From positions 118,142,838 through 118,206,837 of the forward strand of contig CM056744.1 in NCBI GenBank assembly GCA_029851415.1: a stretch of DNA of 64,000 bases. The letters run 5' to 3'. The notes under the pieces were generated by a model. The model ran no database searches. It had not been told where the DNA came from and saw nothing but the letters and a program-made list of their open reading frames with translations. Of this stretch, positions 35,417-48,865 are shown one piece after another. Origin of the DNA: Eretmocerus hayati. Its lineage: Eukaryota > Arthropoda > Insecta > Hymenoptera > Aphelinidae. The position numbers were made by a program, and so were the translations under genes. Each line of letters begins with the position of its first letter. The first letter of the stretch is position 1.

Positions 35417-37651
35417 CCATCAATTTTGACAAGAGATTTGCAAAGCCCTATGAATTCGCCTATAACCTCAACGTGAACCCGAATTTTTCAAACGATCAAT
35501 TGATTGCGGATTCCGTTTCGAGTATGGAAATTATCCGAGTGAATTCTCCGTAGTACTTAAATCTCTTACAATTAATTTATGACCGAATCTGTGGTCAAAT
35601 ATCGATTTCCTGTAGCTAAATAATATTGCGACTCCAAAAAAACCGCCCATCGATCAGTTATCAAATTTAAAAGCTCGTTCTGACCATACGGCCACATGAC
35701 ATAACAAGTTTCAAATTGCACTCGAGCAGAAATTCGATTCAGAGTAGAGCCTTATCGGTTCATTCGCAGAACTAGAGCTGGCAAACGAACGAGTGAATTT
35801 AAACTCGGACGTTGAGCAGCTCAACTAGATCCAATTAGGGAACATTTAGACCACGAATGAGCTGCTTTGCTGCTGCGGCGATCGAAATCACGAGTCGTTT
35901 GCAGTATACCAGGGCAAAATATCGAGGATGGAAGGAAACTCGGTTCGACTGAGGGCCTGAGGCGATTGCATGCTCCACTTGCCCTATATATATCTATGTC
36001 TATGTTCCGTATGCTTGGTGGTGATTGGCTGAGTTACCTAGTTCTGAAAGTAAAAATTATGCCTAGGATTGAGTTCGGCTCTGCTCTTGATGTGAACTTT
36101 GTTATGGTTTTGGAAGCGGAGAAAATCCCAAACTATCTGGGAGCGACGATGAAATCCTTGTTGCCCATGTTCAGTATTCAAACTGCCCAACTGCACCACA
36201 GTGTATTGGTTGTTGTAGTTTGCGAAACATTTATTTAATTCGGAGTGATGGGTACGATTCTAAAACCAAATCAAGACCTGTCATTCTGTTGAATTCTAGA
36301 CCCATTCTGATTGCTACTTTCTATGCTCGAATGATTGTGGTATTTTGATACGAACTGTTTGGACAGCTATGAATTCTCCCTCATTGACTCGCTTGTGGAT
36401 GATTCGAGCTTGAGTTGATTAGACACGTGGTCTAAGATCGTTTTTGCCTTCCCGTAATTTCTGCATCGTGCAACATACTGACCCAGGCATCTTTTTTGCG
36501 AATTTTAACTAATGTGCTTTTTTGGTACACTGTGCGTAGCAGTGAACTTTAAGCACAGTTTTACGACTTCCACTCGCAGTTTATAGTTTGATACGCGAGA
36601 GTGAAACCTACTACTCGCATCCTTGTATCGAAATGTAACTCAAGTGTACCCAACCCCCCCCCCGCCTCCTTAAGCCAGTTTGCCAATAGTTTTTGTCGAC
36701 TTGAATATTCTTCCACATACTTTATTGCACCTCAATGCTTGTCCCAGGCCCTTCGAAACGAGCCCAATTAGGCTCAAGTTGACAAACCAGAGCCGAGTTA
36801 TCACGATCTTCGCAAAAAGAGATTTTTTGCAAATTGGCGAAAGTGTGTACCCAACATGCCTCCACTAAACCATTTCTCAACAACTGTGGTCTACCTCATC
36901 CTTTTGAGTGTACTTCAACTCTTTATACAGCTCGTTTGAAGTCCTTCAAAATGAGCTGAAGAACTTCTGAATTTGATAAACTGAAGCCAAGCTGTCTCAA
37001 CTTCCCTCAAAAAACCACGTAACACGGCGATTGAGTGCATAAAATTGTTTTTATCGGAGTGCAACCACATTACGTGACAAACACGTCATAATTGGCAAAA
37101 AAAGGTGTACTGCGCTCCCTTTCGAGTTAACCACATGGCGGGCATGTTGGTTACACACACCAATTTTGGACTCAATTTTTACGAATGATCTCCGTATTTC
37201 GCTCATAAAGTTGCTTCATATCCAAGTTCTGTAACTCCCGGAAACGCATTCCAAAGGACTCAAGAGAAGAAATCAAATGCGCTAATGTACATTAAGATTG
37301 ATTGAACCAAAGAATTTCGACACCGATTTTTGTAAACGCAATTTCGGAGTCGATATCTTAATTGCGCAAACACGAAAAATACAAAGGCTCACTTTATTTT
37401 TTCTGGGAGACGCAGAAATCATCCGAGATCGATCCAAATCGCTAACTTCCTCATATTTCAACATAAAAAACGTGAAAAAAAATTGCGCGAAAGTCAACAA
37501 GTGCCCAGTTCTGAGATCGGCATAAGGGGGCATGTTAATTCTTGTTTTCAGCCAATAAAATTCAATACAGTAGTGATGCATAGTAGTCGATAATTGTCAG
37601 GCGTGTCTTCGACATACATGATGATGGAAGGTAGATGAATTTTTGAATTGA
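35417..37651. other. Intergenic, no supportable gene
   Basis: Contains a C-homopolymer tract (about 36,653-36,663). The frame at 35,867-36,238 (plus) has no ATG start and no domain signal. Confidence 0.45.
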
Positions 37652-37750
37652 CCCTCTTGGGAATAGGATGTTCCTAATCGAAAGTACTTTCACGAGTCGA
37701 AAAACCATTATCAGTACTTTTGATTCGGAACATCCTATTTTCACAAGGGA
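37652..37750. ncRNA. Long imperfect hairpin of about 100 nt (candidate pri-miRNA or mini-MITE)
   Basis: The left arm (AATAGGATGTTCCTAATCGA region) and right arm (TTCGGAACATCCTATT region) pair over about 36 bases with a few mismatches and G-U pairs around a loop of about 25 bases. Size and shape resemble an insect pri-miRNA, but an old foldback element would look the same. No expression evidence. Confidence 0.35.
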
Positions 37751-40700
37751 GACCGCACAGATTAGTATCCACAAACACGTGATCGTTGGATATAATTCTG
37801 TTGGAGCTGGATAAGATTCTATTAAAATGGCAGTTAGCACGCCATGCGAATTTCCATCACAATTTGTAGGAACTAGAAGAAATTGATGGATGGAAGCTTG
37901 GCCAGAAGATACTTAATCTTACAGTAAATCATGAGACTTCTGATAAATGGATGAGAGGAAAGTTATCGTGACGCTTGGTTGATACATCAGCTACAGCTGG
38001 TGTACAAGCCCGTCTCACAGACTTCTCTCACCACCTTCCATGCACAACCAAGCTGTAGAAAGGGCTGAATATATGGGAGACAAACTTGGTCTGGTTGTCA
38101 CGTTGTTTATCGAGCGCACCTGGGACCACTCGAAGAAAACCGCAAACGTCTCGCCCTTGCAGCCCTCCTCTATTCCTCATTTCTGTGAAAATTCTCTATA
38201 GCAGTAGAATCTGTTCTTCAAACTTATGAAAATTGAGGAATATTATGGATTATTTCTTCAATCTATCAGAAAAACTGAAGGAAAGTATATGGACTTCACA
38301 CCGATTGATTTATGAGTTGATCATATTGGAAAAGAAGGCTATCAAATAACATGGCCTCAGAATATAATCATAGGACTATTGTTGATCGGTACAATGTGAA
38401 TCACTGCGGATTGATTGATTCTTCTCATTTGAATCTGATATTGAAAGGGTTTGAATCCGACATACGTGTACCTATCGAAATCTACACCTGCAATTTCAAA
38501 CCTGGACACGTTTGGCCTCGAGCTTCACAATGACAAGATGGACAGATACATAACCTTGATTTGCCTGACAGCAAGAAATAAAAAAATACACAAAAATACG
38601 CTATACTCTTCATGATAGATCATAATCATATAAACTCATGAAATCACATTGAAAAAAACAGATTGGGGTCAAGGTATGTTCCATTCTTCAATAAGGCTAG
38701 TCCAGTACTGCTAAGAGGTATCTTACAACTCTTAAGCGGAGAATCGGAAAACACAATGGGGGACCCAGATCGGGGGAATCCAAAATAACACAACAAGTCA
38801 TGAACGAATCCAAAGTTCAAACTGATACAAAAAATGAATGCGGGCCATGAAGGCTGGATAAATCTCATTTTGAGATCTCGGGTATTGAGTTAGCCCGTTT
38901 TATTGATCAATTCGCCAATTTTGTTTGTTCATTTCAACCAAGTATCCAATCAGTAAATCAACGGAAATTATCGATACGGGGTAACCAATCGTGGAATATT
39001 CATGCTCCCTCTCATCCAGCCGATTGTTGGTTCAAAATTTATCCAGGTCAATCAGTTCGCAAGCTCAATGATGCTCGGAACTAATTGATTTATCCTCGCT
39101 AATTAATCAGCAGACTCTGGCTGGGCGTAAAAACAGACCGAATCAGCGAAACGAGACTTCAATACGATGAAATAAGTTATACAGCTTCCGATACATGAAT
39201 TGCTAAGCAATTCTTCCGGTGACCTCGTTGAAACGAGAAAAAACACACCCGTCCTACTCCCAGCCTCGAGAAAAACTTCCAATAAATTATACGTCCCGAC
39301 GGACATATTTAGCCCCAAACTTGGTGAAATAGCCTACGTATAGCATCTGAAAATTACTGAACACGAATGTGGACGGTTAAAAAGCTCAAGCTCAACGAGC
39401 CATGATGTGAACCATTCGGACTAATCGCACCCCGGGACTCGACTCTGAACTGGCAATTGCCTCGCTCAAATGAAGAAATTGAAGATCAGAAGGTGTAGTG
39501 TGGGTCGAGGCAAGTTTCGATAATCCCGGTGTAGAGTTGTAGAGGGGGGGGGGGGCAATGTTGGTGCGAGAGAAATTACGTCCGTGCGATGATGAGCTTG
39601 CAGTCACGATTGCCAGACGAACGGTGGTAGAGGAAGGAAGGGAGTTTTTCGCGTGCAGCAGACGCCTTGTGTGTCGTGTTGTCGTGCTCGGTGACATTTC
39701 TGGTCGTACATTTGTAGGGTGGCAAATAATGACGCTGCGTGATGTACCTGCGTCTCGTGTGCCAATCGTGGACGGAAATGCCCGACAATTTCTGCCACAA
39801 GAGCGAACACGAGCTTGCGGATCAACGTCACGATGTTGATACCGAGGATTTCGTTGATTTTCAAAAGATTTCTATGGGCCGCCCCTTGTTATTTAGATTG
39901 GGATTCTATGCATCTTAGATTGAAGTGATACGAAGAAACTCATCTTGAGTTGAGGCCTAGTAGCACACGATATTTCCGCGATTGTCAGTGAGACATGATA
40001 TTGAGTTCTTAATTTTTATAGATTCTGATAGAAAATGATACATACTCTCGGTTTACTACGTAGCTCGGTGCACTAGAGCTACGTGAGCGCGGGTGGATTT
40101 CTATCCACCGTCTCAATCTTTTCGTTAGTGCAATTGATGTACCTGACGATCACGCAAGGTTATCAGCCCATTGGTCAAAGCGTCAGACTGTGAAGAATCT
40201 CTGAAGCAGCTTGGTCGTGGCAAGAGCCTGTTGAACCGCTCACTACTCTGGAATTGGAATACCGGAGTGATTTGCCTATCCACGTTACACCTTGAAAAAC
40301 CCTCGGATGAGTCACTGGCTCAGTAACAATAAGAGTGTTGAGAGATTGAGGGAGTTTGAGAGAAAATCTTCAAAAATTTGTGAGCCATCTCTTCTTCACT
40401 CTTTGCTCTGCAATTTGGATGAATCTACTCCCTACGTAATTTATTCTTCAGAATCACAGCTTCCGATGGTCATTTCATCAATTTTTTATGAATTAGAAAT
40501 CTAAATACTAAAGTATAGAAGAAAAATGAATAAATCGTGATTCAACATAGATCGTTTCTTTTATTACTCAATGCACATTGTCCAAAGATGCATTAGATAT
40601 TTCAAATCTGCATTCTTCAGAACCACATTAGTATCGGTCTTACCGATGATCACATGAAACTTCATCAAAGACAATGTCTTTACCATGACGAAAATTTGAG

Positions 40701-41063
40701 GCACCCTTGGCAGACAGTGAAACTTTCGAGTATTAGCGGTACAGTTGTGCCATGAGCAAACTTCTTGTTCGTAGCCCAAAGTGAATGAACGAGTTGCCTC
40801 TGTTAAAGTTGAAGTCACTAGGGACGACCTCGGCTCTCGAATGATATTCAGAATTCCCACGGCGATAGCGGAGTCGGCTGTCCCGACTTATAATATTTCG
40901 CATCATATTAATATTCCAGAGGGTAAGGCGTTAGACTAGCACTACGAGCGTCTCTTCTTACAGCTAATGCAGACCAACTTTCGATGTCACTCACCTAGCA
41001 TCCGTTCTATTGTCTGACTCATAAAATTATCGGTATTCCATTCATTCAATCGATGTTGATCAC
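37751..41063. other. Mostly unannotatable; GC-richer patch at 39.4-39.9 kb
   Basis: Around 39,400-39,870 several frames are open on both strands and a G-homopolymer lies at 39,544-39,555. One minus frame ends at a fair donor (CAG/GTACAT near 39,748). I cannot choose between strands. Short frames at 38,351-38,533 and 40,292-40,504 (plus) have no recognisable content. Confidence 0.35.
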
Positions 41064-41408
41064 TCAATTTTGATCTTCCTGAGGTGATGTGAAATATTTC
41101 TCCTGACTCTCTGTTGATTGAGAAGTTGCCTCCACAGTAGGTTTTTGACCTGTGTCAGACTTGATTTTGAACTTCATCTTTTTTTTTTTGTGAATCAAGT
41201 TCTTCTTCATAAGCCAACTTGACGATGAGATGAGTCCAGAACTTCGACCTGAGGAGATTCTATTCATGATTTCCATCAGATCTTTTGGCTGGCAAGAGAA
41301 TCCACCAAAATAATCTACAACATCGAGCTCTTGTATAGGAAGAAAGTGTTCAGAAAGATCCTCTGGGTTCCTTGAAGAAGGGGTTCGTGAAGCCAAGTCT
41401 TCATGAAA
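41064..41408 (-). CDS. Candidate terminal exon of an unidentified gene
   Basis: The minus frame is open from 41,408 to the stop at 41,064 with coding-like composition: a segment with PIQELDVVDYFGGFSC and LMEIMNRISSG, a Lys-rich stretch (IHKKKKMKFKIKSD), and a Thr/Ser/Gln/Glu tail. There is no ATG. A T-rich acceptor (ATTTCATGAAG) ends near 41,402. Upstream exons were not found. Family unknown. Confidence 0.33.
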   Translation of the reverse strand, partial: FHEDLASRTPSSRNPEDLSEHFLPIQELDVVDYFGGFSCQPKDLMEIMNRISSGRSSGLISSSSWLMKKNLIHKKKKMKFKIKSDTGQKPTVEATSQSTESQEKYFTSPQEDQN

Positions 41409-43135
41409 TCATCGATGCAAAAGTTGAACACGACACCGATATTCTTCCGCTATTGATCCCTTCTACTAATTATACACGAACGCGGCAGTAATGACAGTCT
41501 ACTACCTCATCAAATATTAGTGCTGACCGATTCGGGGCATTTTGGATAGAAGAGTGAGTATTATCTTTGGAAGTGAGGACCAAAACAAACCCTCGCACTC
41601 ACAAATCTAATGATAATAAATGACCACTTTAGGTGAAAGGAATATAGTCTCGATATTCAGTTGAATCTAATTGATCTAGCATTCTCAAATTTTGTGAATT
41701 ATTGGGTTAACATCGAACAAGAAAAACCTACTCGTCAAACTATCGATTCGTCAGCAACCCAATAGTGAAGAAAACAGTATTCACCGAGACTGGAAATGAT
41801 TTTTCTACCATCATTGAAACCGTTCGTGTTTCATGTATGGTGACCTCTAAATCACAGTACTCAATCAATATTCGCAAGAAAAAGGATTAACGAAGCTTCA
41901 AATAAATTTAGGCTTATCCATATCGGATTGGAGGTTTTCTACATCATACCACACTCCTACATCTAAAATAGATTCGCTTATAGCTGAGAACATTTTGAAT
42001 TGTAGTACAGCCCAATTACGAGGTCGTAAGGAATGGCGTAAGTTGCTCTCGACCTTCTTATTCACTTTCATCTCTCAAGCCCGAAAATACTCTTGGGCAC
42101 TCCTTTGGTCTGTCTTTCACCTCTTCTTTTCACTTGGCAAACTCCTTGCGGTGCAGCTGCTGTTGAGAAATATGTCAAGTGGTGCAAGTACAAAATGAAT
42201 GCACTCAAGTTTCTTGCATGCCAACGACTTAGCCAGTAAAAGCCTCGTTGAACTTTGAAAAACGTTTTCGTTAATGCTCACGTGATTTTGAAATTCATGA
42301 AACTTTTCAAAACGTTCAGAAAAGACTGAAAAAAGTTGCATTTGGTTTCTGAAGGCTCGTTAATGAAGAGGAATTATTTTAGGCTCTGGCGTACATCCTT
42401 CGTGAATTACAGGAATGGGTAAGTATACTGTGAAAAATGTTTAAGGAAAAATGCAATCTACTGATTGGAGTTCTAATCACGGCGACTGGTTGAAGCCAAT
42501 ATCCTACCATATAGTTGCAATTGAGTTCTCAATCAATCATCGCATACCAAATTCAACCTTGAATTCGTCATCCAACGCTAGGGGTTAAACTTTCAGCCAT
42601 TCTAGGATGTCAGATTGAATCTTTCCACTCGATGAAATGTTTTAGTAATTCTGATATTTCTTCCGCTCATACGACGGACACGAATCTTTCATTTTGTTCA
42701 AGCTCCATTGAAATTTTTTACAGAGACGTATAATTCCTCTAAATGGATTCACAGGAACTGTGAGGAATTTCACTGAGAGCAAATGAAAAAGTTTCTAATA
42801 TTTTCTATTTGAGTATGCGGCACTAAATTCCAAGTATCCTCTCATTTTTGATACCTGAAAATATATGAAAATGTAAATGGTTGAGTACAGAAAAGTTTCC
42901 GAGAATCAGAATAGCATCGTGGCGGGGAGATGAGGTATTATAACATTCATACTCGCTCTGAATATATTTTGAATGAGAAAATATCTCAGTCTACCTTCAG
43001 GTAGAGAATCCGTCGATTTTATAGGGGTGTTGTTCTTTATCCGGGGAACGATCATCACCAGCAGCTCATTCTGGGTTGTCAGAGAAATTTCGTAGATACT
43101 TGAGTTAATAAATCGTATACATGGCGGTTAATTCC

Positions 43136-43792
43136 ATATACACTAGGGTGACAGTCATTTCCCAATTTTGGATTTTCCTAGGTGCACGTGCTTCAATCTT
43201 CCTTATTTGATTAGTATATGAAAAAAACGATCGCCGAGGTGGTTTGGAGGTGGGACCCCTTATAGTGCCCATTTAACACCACTTTTAACATTGGAAAGCC
43301 TATACCGGGCGATTTGCTCGCCTGATTCTCCATATCTCTGGGATCGCTTTATTTTTTCACGGCGCCTCTTGGCGCCTGGAAAATATCAAATCACATTATT
43401 TTGACGTAAAATTTCACAAGGAACACGATGAAATTCTCAGTTTTTTGTTTCAAAGTGACCTTGACGCGCTATGAGTGATTCTTTTGAAAAATCGCTGATA
43501 CAACCACATGGTCACTTTGGAGGTCAAATCTGAGAGTTTTATCGTGTTTCTCGTGAAATTTTCCATCGAAATAGTGTAATTTGATATTTCCCAGGCGCCA
43601 AGAGGCGCCATGAAAAATTAAAGTGATCACAGAGACATGGAGGATTAGGCGAGCGAATCGCCCGGTATAGGCTTTCCAATGTTGAAAGTGAAGCGATCGT
43701 TTTTCTTCATATACTAATCAAATAAGGAAGATTCAAGCATGTGCACCTAGGAAAATCTAAAATTGGGGAATAACTGTCACCCTAATATACAC
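43136..43792. mobile_element. Foldback MITE with 8-bp target duplication (hAT-like)
   Basis: The element is 43,144-43,784 (641 bp), flanked by the direct repeat ATATACAC at 43,136-43,143 and 43,785-43,792. It begins TAGGGTGACAGT and ends ACTGTCACCCTA. The arms pair for nearly their full length, with GATTAGTATATGAA, CCTAGGTGCAC and GGCGCCTCTTGGCGCC present in both orientations, meeting near 43,465. An 8-bp duplication with TAGGG ends fits hAT-type elements; there is no transposase. Confidence 0.92.
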
Positions 43793-46138
43793 TTTAGTCC
43801 AAATAGATTTTCACAAATGGTCTTACCATCTATACATGTTGAATAGCTTGGATGATTCATCATTAACGAAGAATCTTGTTCCACGGAGCAAGCGGAAATT
43901 TGATCAAAAAATTCCAAAAGGCCTGTTAGATTCTTTCTCGTGGAAAACTCCAATGACCTACCTTCACAAAAAGTTTGAAATTCATAACCTTTTGGCTTCC
44001 TGCGAATTTCAAGATTAAAAAAGCCTCACGCGAAGTACACTTGAGAAGCTTTGAAAGCTGCTGTCGGTATTTTCTCGTCAGCCAAGCATCAGAAGCGAGT
44101 AAAAGCGTTGCGTGACAAAGGCCAGCTCGAGTTTTCTTGGAAAGTATCCTGATGCATTTTTGGAATTTCATTTCGCAACTTGGCAAGAAGCCCACCAACT
44201 GTCAGCGCAAAAGATAGGCTCGATCGAGCTTGCACGAAACCTCAATCAAATTCGAGAGGCTACACGTCATGCAAGAAGTGCACAGATTCCAAAATGTATA
44301 CGTATGGTATACATTCATGATGTGCTCGTCTGGTCAGGAAATTCATGAGCTCGCGGGATTTGTACGTCATATGCTGGTCTAAGCAATTTTTGGTAATGTT
44401 GAGTATTGATGCAGTTGTCCACTATGGGCTTGGAAGTAGAGGCTTTGAGTCTCGCTCTTGAATTTGAAACGGAGATATGTGACTTTTTCGGTAGCTGCGA
44501 ATAAATCTCGGCCGTAGGCTTCTCAGTGATTCTCAATCATCATAAGTCTTTTCGACCTTAACCTTCATACGTTATACTTGTTCAATGGAACATACGTGAT
44601 GTGTTGGGGTCATATTGACCCTAAGTGGAGATCTCGATCTCGGAGTGCATCAGTATTCCGCCTTAGAAGTTCTCCAAATTATATTTTAGGACCCGTTAGA
44701 AGAACGTGCTAAATCACTGAAACCTCCATGACTACCCCCAAAATCTCGAGAAATCAGTCGGCGCAGAACTTCTCCGGTTGAGATTTACAATATTCTGCTT
44801 CAAAATGACTTGAGCGGGAGTCCTGTTTGATTTGATTGGCTGCTACCGGGAAACTTATGGTGCAGCAGTGATTGCCGTATTAGCACCAACCGATAATTGG
44901 GGGCTCAGGCTGAACATGAATGACTCGTGGCAGTCAAAATTGATGCTGATTTTGACATCGTAAGAAGTGGTGGAATATCGTGTAGGGCCTTTCGACCCCT
45001 AATTGGAAATGAGTGCCGAAGCTGCCCTCTTCGGAGCAAGGAAGAATTTTCAGAATTGTCGAAATTGATGTAACATCCAGTTAGAATTGGCGCATATTAT
45101 GCGTTTATTCTTGAAGCCAGGAAGATCTTGAGATAATCGGAATTATTGAATACATTCCATCATATAGAATCGGCGATATCTATGTGGACGTTACGAGAAG
45201 AACTCATGCTGACGTGATGCATGCCGACGATGGCAAAGTGAGCAAACATGAACTGCCGAAGGAACAACAGAGCCCGTGCATTTCCCGGGGTTATGTGGCT
45301 CGCAATAATACGCACCCGTGCTCGCGAATCAGAAAGACGGGCCACGATATCGTTTCGGTTACATAGAGAATAGGTGTGCAAGAGAGGAGGAGGGGGGGAG
45401 ATGCGCTTCCTGGGGGTAATGGATGACGTGTGTATCGCAAACGGAGCCGGGGGTCAGCAGAAACTAGCCAAATTCATCGACCCGGACTCTCGCTGAATGG
45501 TTATGCAGTTCGCTGGTACAATGGCTCGCTTTCAGGTGGTCTCCACAATGGCCAAGTATCGTTCCATTGCACCTACACAACTACCCTTAGGATTCACCAA
45601 CCGGATCTATACAACAATTGCGAGACGGATCTGAGCAACTAGGAAAATGCTAATGAGATTTTTCACTGTGTAGCACTGTGTTTCGGCGAGGAGCAAGATT
45701 GCCTCGGGGGCTGAATTGAAATTGATGCCCGGAACGCGTTGGGTGGCTTCTGGAATTAGGAACTTGATTCTGATGAGTTTGTTACGGGCTTTGGAAGGTA
45801 GAGCTGCCCTGGCTCCGGTCACTGAATTTCTATGAAATACCTCGAAATTTGTTCCACGTCAAGGGCTAACGAGGTGGAGTCAGGAGAGCCGGTGTGCGAA
45901 GCTCACGCTGTCTTTCTGATGAATTTCGTAATTGGCCTCCATTGGCGTGCAGTATTGCGAGAATCAAATGAATGGTTTAGTCATCCGATCATGCGATTCC
46001 GTCAGAAGTATCAAAGTTTGATTATCATTGGAATCGGAAACTAATTGACGGGTTACATCGCAATTTGACAATGAGATAGCGGATTTTTTGAGCTTCCTCT
46101 CGTAGTCTTCAATAAAAGGGAGAAGGAATTGGTCTTAC
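43793..46138. other. Weak open frames, no supportable gene
   Basis: Frames at 43,836-44,348 (plus) and 45,184-45,366 (plus) have protein-like composition but no domain or convincing splice structure. G-rich tract near 45,385-45,400. Confidence 0.35.
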
Positions 46139-46525
46139 CTTTTCTCTATTCTATGAGTAGGAGTGGACGGTGATATACCATAATTGTATCTGCTCTTTCC
46201 TGCTACTCGCCGGCTGCAAAATACAAAAATCAAACAATAGACAGTGCAGTGCTCTAATGCCCGATGATGAACCCTTGGGAAGAACGAGGACTGAGGTCCG
46301 CTCCTCAGGGTCCATGAGAGTTTGACTTACTCCAGCGTCTCGCTCGACGGAGACGAGTTTCTCGAGGGTAAATCAGTCTTTTGTGATTCTTGGGCAACGG
46401 CCCGTTTGAAGGCCAGACATACCAGGCATTCGGCCTGTTGATGTCCGTGCAAGTTTTGCTGGTACTCACTCGCGGAACGCGGAGCACTGTTTTTGGAGCA
46501 GCGTTGGCCTCGGCGGTCCATTCGG
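46139..46525 (-). CDS. Two spliced exons of an unidentified gene
   Basis: Exon 46331-46525 follows a TCTAATTCATTCGAG acceptor, contains an ATG four bases in (46,521), and ends CTGGA/GTAAGTC. Exon 46139-46213 follows a strong TTTTGTATTTTGCAG acceptor and ends AAAAG/GTAAGA. Both junctions are phase 2, and the joined frame reads through as a hydrophilic sequence with ASEYQQNLHGHQQAECLVC, then SSPSSETLD and GISPSTPTHRIEK. A possible last exon at 45,587-45,638 (acceptor ATTTTCCTAG, in phase, Cys-rich, TAA) is weaker. Family unknown; upstream exons may exist. Confidence 0.5.
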
Positions 46526-48391
46526 CTCGAATGAATTAGATACAATGATTTCAATCAACACGCTGCTAATTCCCTTTTCACTGCTCCTATTGCAATGATT
46601 TCACAACGCAATCATGAAAATTAGGACAGGTAGTCGAATAATGCAGATGCCGTTTTGTATCAACAACTTTTCGGTAGCCGAAGTGGGAAATATAGACACA
46701 AGGTTATAGTCTTCAAGGTTGCGCACCTATGGCACTCTGCGCATAGATCCTCTCGATCTTTGTGACTTCGTCAGCTTGAACGGAAGGAGCCAATCATCGA
46801 ATCTTGCTGCTTATTACTTCACGCGCAATAAGTAGTTCTCTCGGTTGACAAAATTCACGCGCTCATGCCTTACGCGCCATACTCCGTCGATGCCGATAGT
46901 TCACCGTTTTTGGTATGGAGGCTCCTGACAATTTGAGAATGCGTATCAGTGCTGCAATCATCTCATAGAGCAATCGTGACGTGTGTGCTGCACTAAATTA
47001 ACGTGCCTCACGTACAAAATCTCATGGACCAGTGCCATCAGCGCACATTTGGTTAACGGTTCCCCGCCAACTTCGTTGCTGCAATAATCGACGGTCGATT
47101 CGTTCGCAACAACATGATCACCAATGGATAATTCAGAAAGTTGCACACAAAAGTGTCGCATATCAAGAAACGGGAACATCTACTGCACCCACGTTGATCT
47201 ATATAAACACACTTACAACCTCACACCTTAATCTTTACAAAATCCACCCATGTAGAATCTCATTATCCTTTTTGGCAATACATAACGCTCTTTTACTACG
47301 TTCTCAAGATTCCTTGGTCTGACATTTATTTTTTGCCTCGGGCATACAACCAAAATTAATCATGTTTTAATCTCCGAATTTTTTTCCTAACCCGCAATAA
47401 AAACCGAACGTGAACGACATAATTTGAAAAAGACACTTCGGATTCCTACAAAACACTGCCCTTGTAAATTCAGTGTTATGTAAAAAATATGAGCTCATGA
47501 ACTTCTCATCGTAACCCAACTACCTCATTCAGTAGACCAAAAATATCTGTGTCTAACATATTCTTGTTCAAGTCAATATAAGTTCGCTGCCCTTCTCCAA
47601 AGGAAAATTCTGATGAGAAACAAGAAAGATCCTCACCCTGTACACTCCAGTACAAGTTTTGATAGAAAGCCACTGGGAACTTGGAAAGCATGCTCTCTGA
47701 GTAAATTTACATGCATACCGTTACAAGGCTTTGATGTGCATGCCTTCGAATTAGTACTGTGGGTAATGGTATTGTGATGATGGTATGCGCGTGGTGGATT
47801 GCATTCATTATGCACTTAGTTCTGCTTTTCGCGGGAGCAATATTAGTATGCTTACTATGCTAGTGCAATATTGCTGTTACACAGCTTGTGTTAGAGTGCA
47901 TATCATGTAATGTACTCGTACACTTTGATAAGTATTTTCTGCACTCTCAGCTCGTTATGATCTCATTAATTATGTTATTGGTTGATATTGGTTGTTATTG
48001 ATTATGTCATGTTTGCATATCACTGGCAACCAAAGAGTATGTGAAAAAAAGCTGTGATTTAATCATTACAGATTTGTTGGGACATCAGAGGAGAACGAGT
48101 GTGGGATACAGCTTCAGGGAATATTTTGAGAACGATCAGATATAATTGGAAAATTGATGAAAATTATTCTGGATCAAAAATGGATATGTGTACCTCCCTG
48201 GAAACTTCAAAATGGTGGCCCACTCTACAATCTCGCGTTGCACTGGATTTGGTGATAAAATATTCACCCGTGAATATGCTTTTATGGATATAAGATCCAT
48301 AATTTGATTGGTGGGTGGTGGTCTTCGGGTGAAATTACAAGATTTGAAAAACAAGTTTTTTCAAATTTTTTCGTGAACAAATAGAAATAAA
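46526..48391. other. No supportable gene
   Basis: The minus frame 46,958-47,179 is moderately protein-like but has no domain or splice evidence. The rest is AT-rich filler. Confidence 0.4.
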
Positions 48392-48490
48392 CACGGCGGC
48401 AACGCTGAGAGCCTTTCCGGTCTAGAATCCAGGTTAAGCAACGTTTTCGCGATTCTCATCTGGATCGGTGACCGCTTAGTCGGGTCTGTC
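48392..48490 (+). repeat. 5S-rRNA-like module, copy 1
   Basis: Contains AACGCTGAGAG, then GGTTAAGCAACGTTTTCGCG and TGGATCGGTGACCGCTTAG. The TTAAGCA and GATCGGTGACCGCTT words and their 29-base spacing match the 5S internal promoter layout (A box and C box, TTAAGCA to GATGGGGGACCGCTT, about 30 bases). Too diverged to be a working 5S gene; a 5S-derived SINE or a captured fragment fits better. Confidence 0.65.
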
Positions 48491-48654
48491 AAACCAAGCT
48501 TACGTAAAAAATCCCCCCGCTACTCTATTATGGGTATAATACGAGACCCATGAGATTAGTAGATTGCGGTGCCCGGTTGACAATTCTGAATCAGGAAAAC
48601 GAGAATCCCAATGTTTTTCTCACGATCAAATGTCAATAAACAACCGCGACGTCC

Positions 48655-48865
48655 GCGCGAGCCTTTTTGGTCAAAAATTCAGGTTGAGCAACGTTTTCGC
48701 GATACAGTATCCGGATTGGTGATTGCTCATCTTAGTTTGCGGAGCCTATAACTTATTTGGGATTAGGAAGTAGGCAAACGCAAGATGATTGGTCACCAAT
48801 CCGGATACTGAATTGTAAAAGCGTTGTTTAACCTGGACTTCTGGCCGCAAAAAGCTCGCGTGGCT
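48655..48865. repeat. 5S-like modules, copies 2 and 3, as an inverted pair
   Basis: Copy 2 (about 48,655-48,730, plus) and copy 3 (about 48,784-48,865, minus) both carry the TTGAGCAACG / TTAAACAACG word, CCGGATTGGTGA or TGGTCACCAATCCGG, and a GCGAGCC end. Together they form a small foldback. GAACAAATAGAAATAA beside copy 1 also recurs beside the copies near 52.4 and 53.6 kb. Confidence 0.6.

Noticed and set aside
39392..39864. Gene in the GC-richer patch
   Set aside because: Several frames are open on both strands, none with a domain; one fair donor alone does not decide strand or frame.
48392..48490. Functional 5S rRNA gene
   Set aside because: Only the promoter-like core is conserved; the rest is diverged and copies sit inside inverted repeats.
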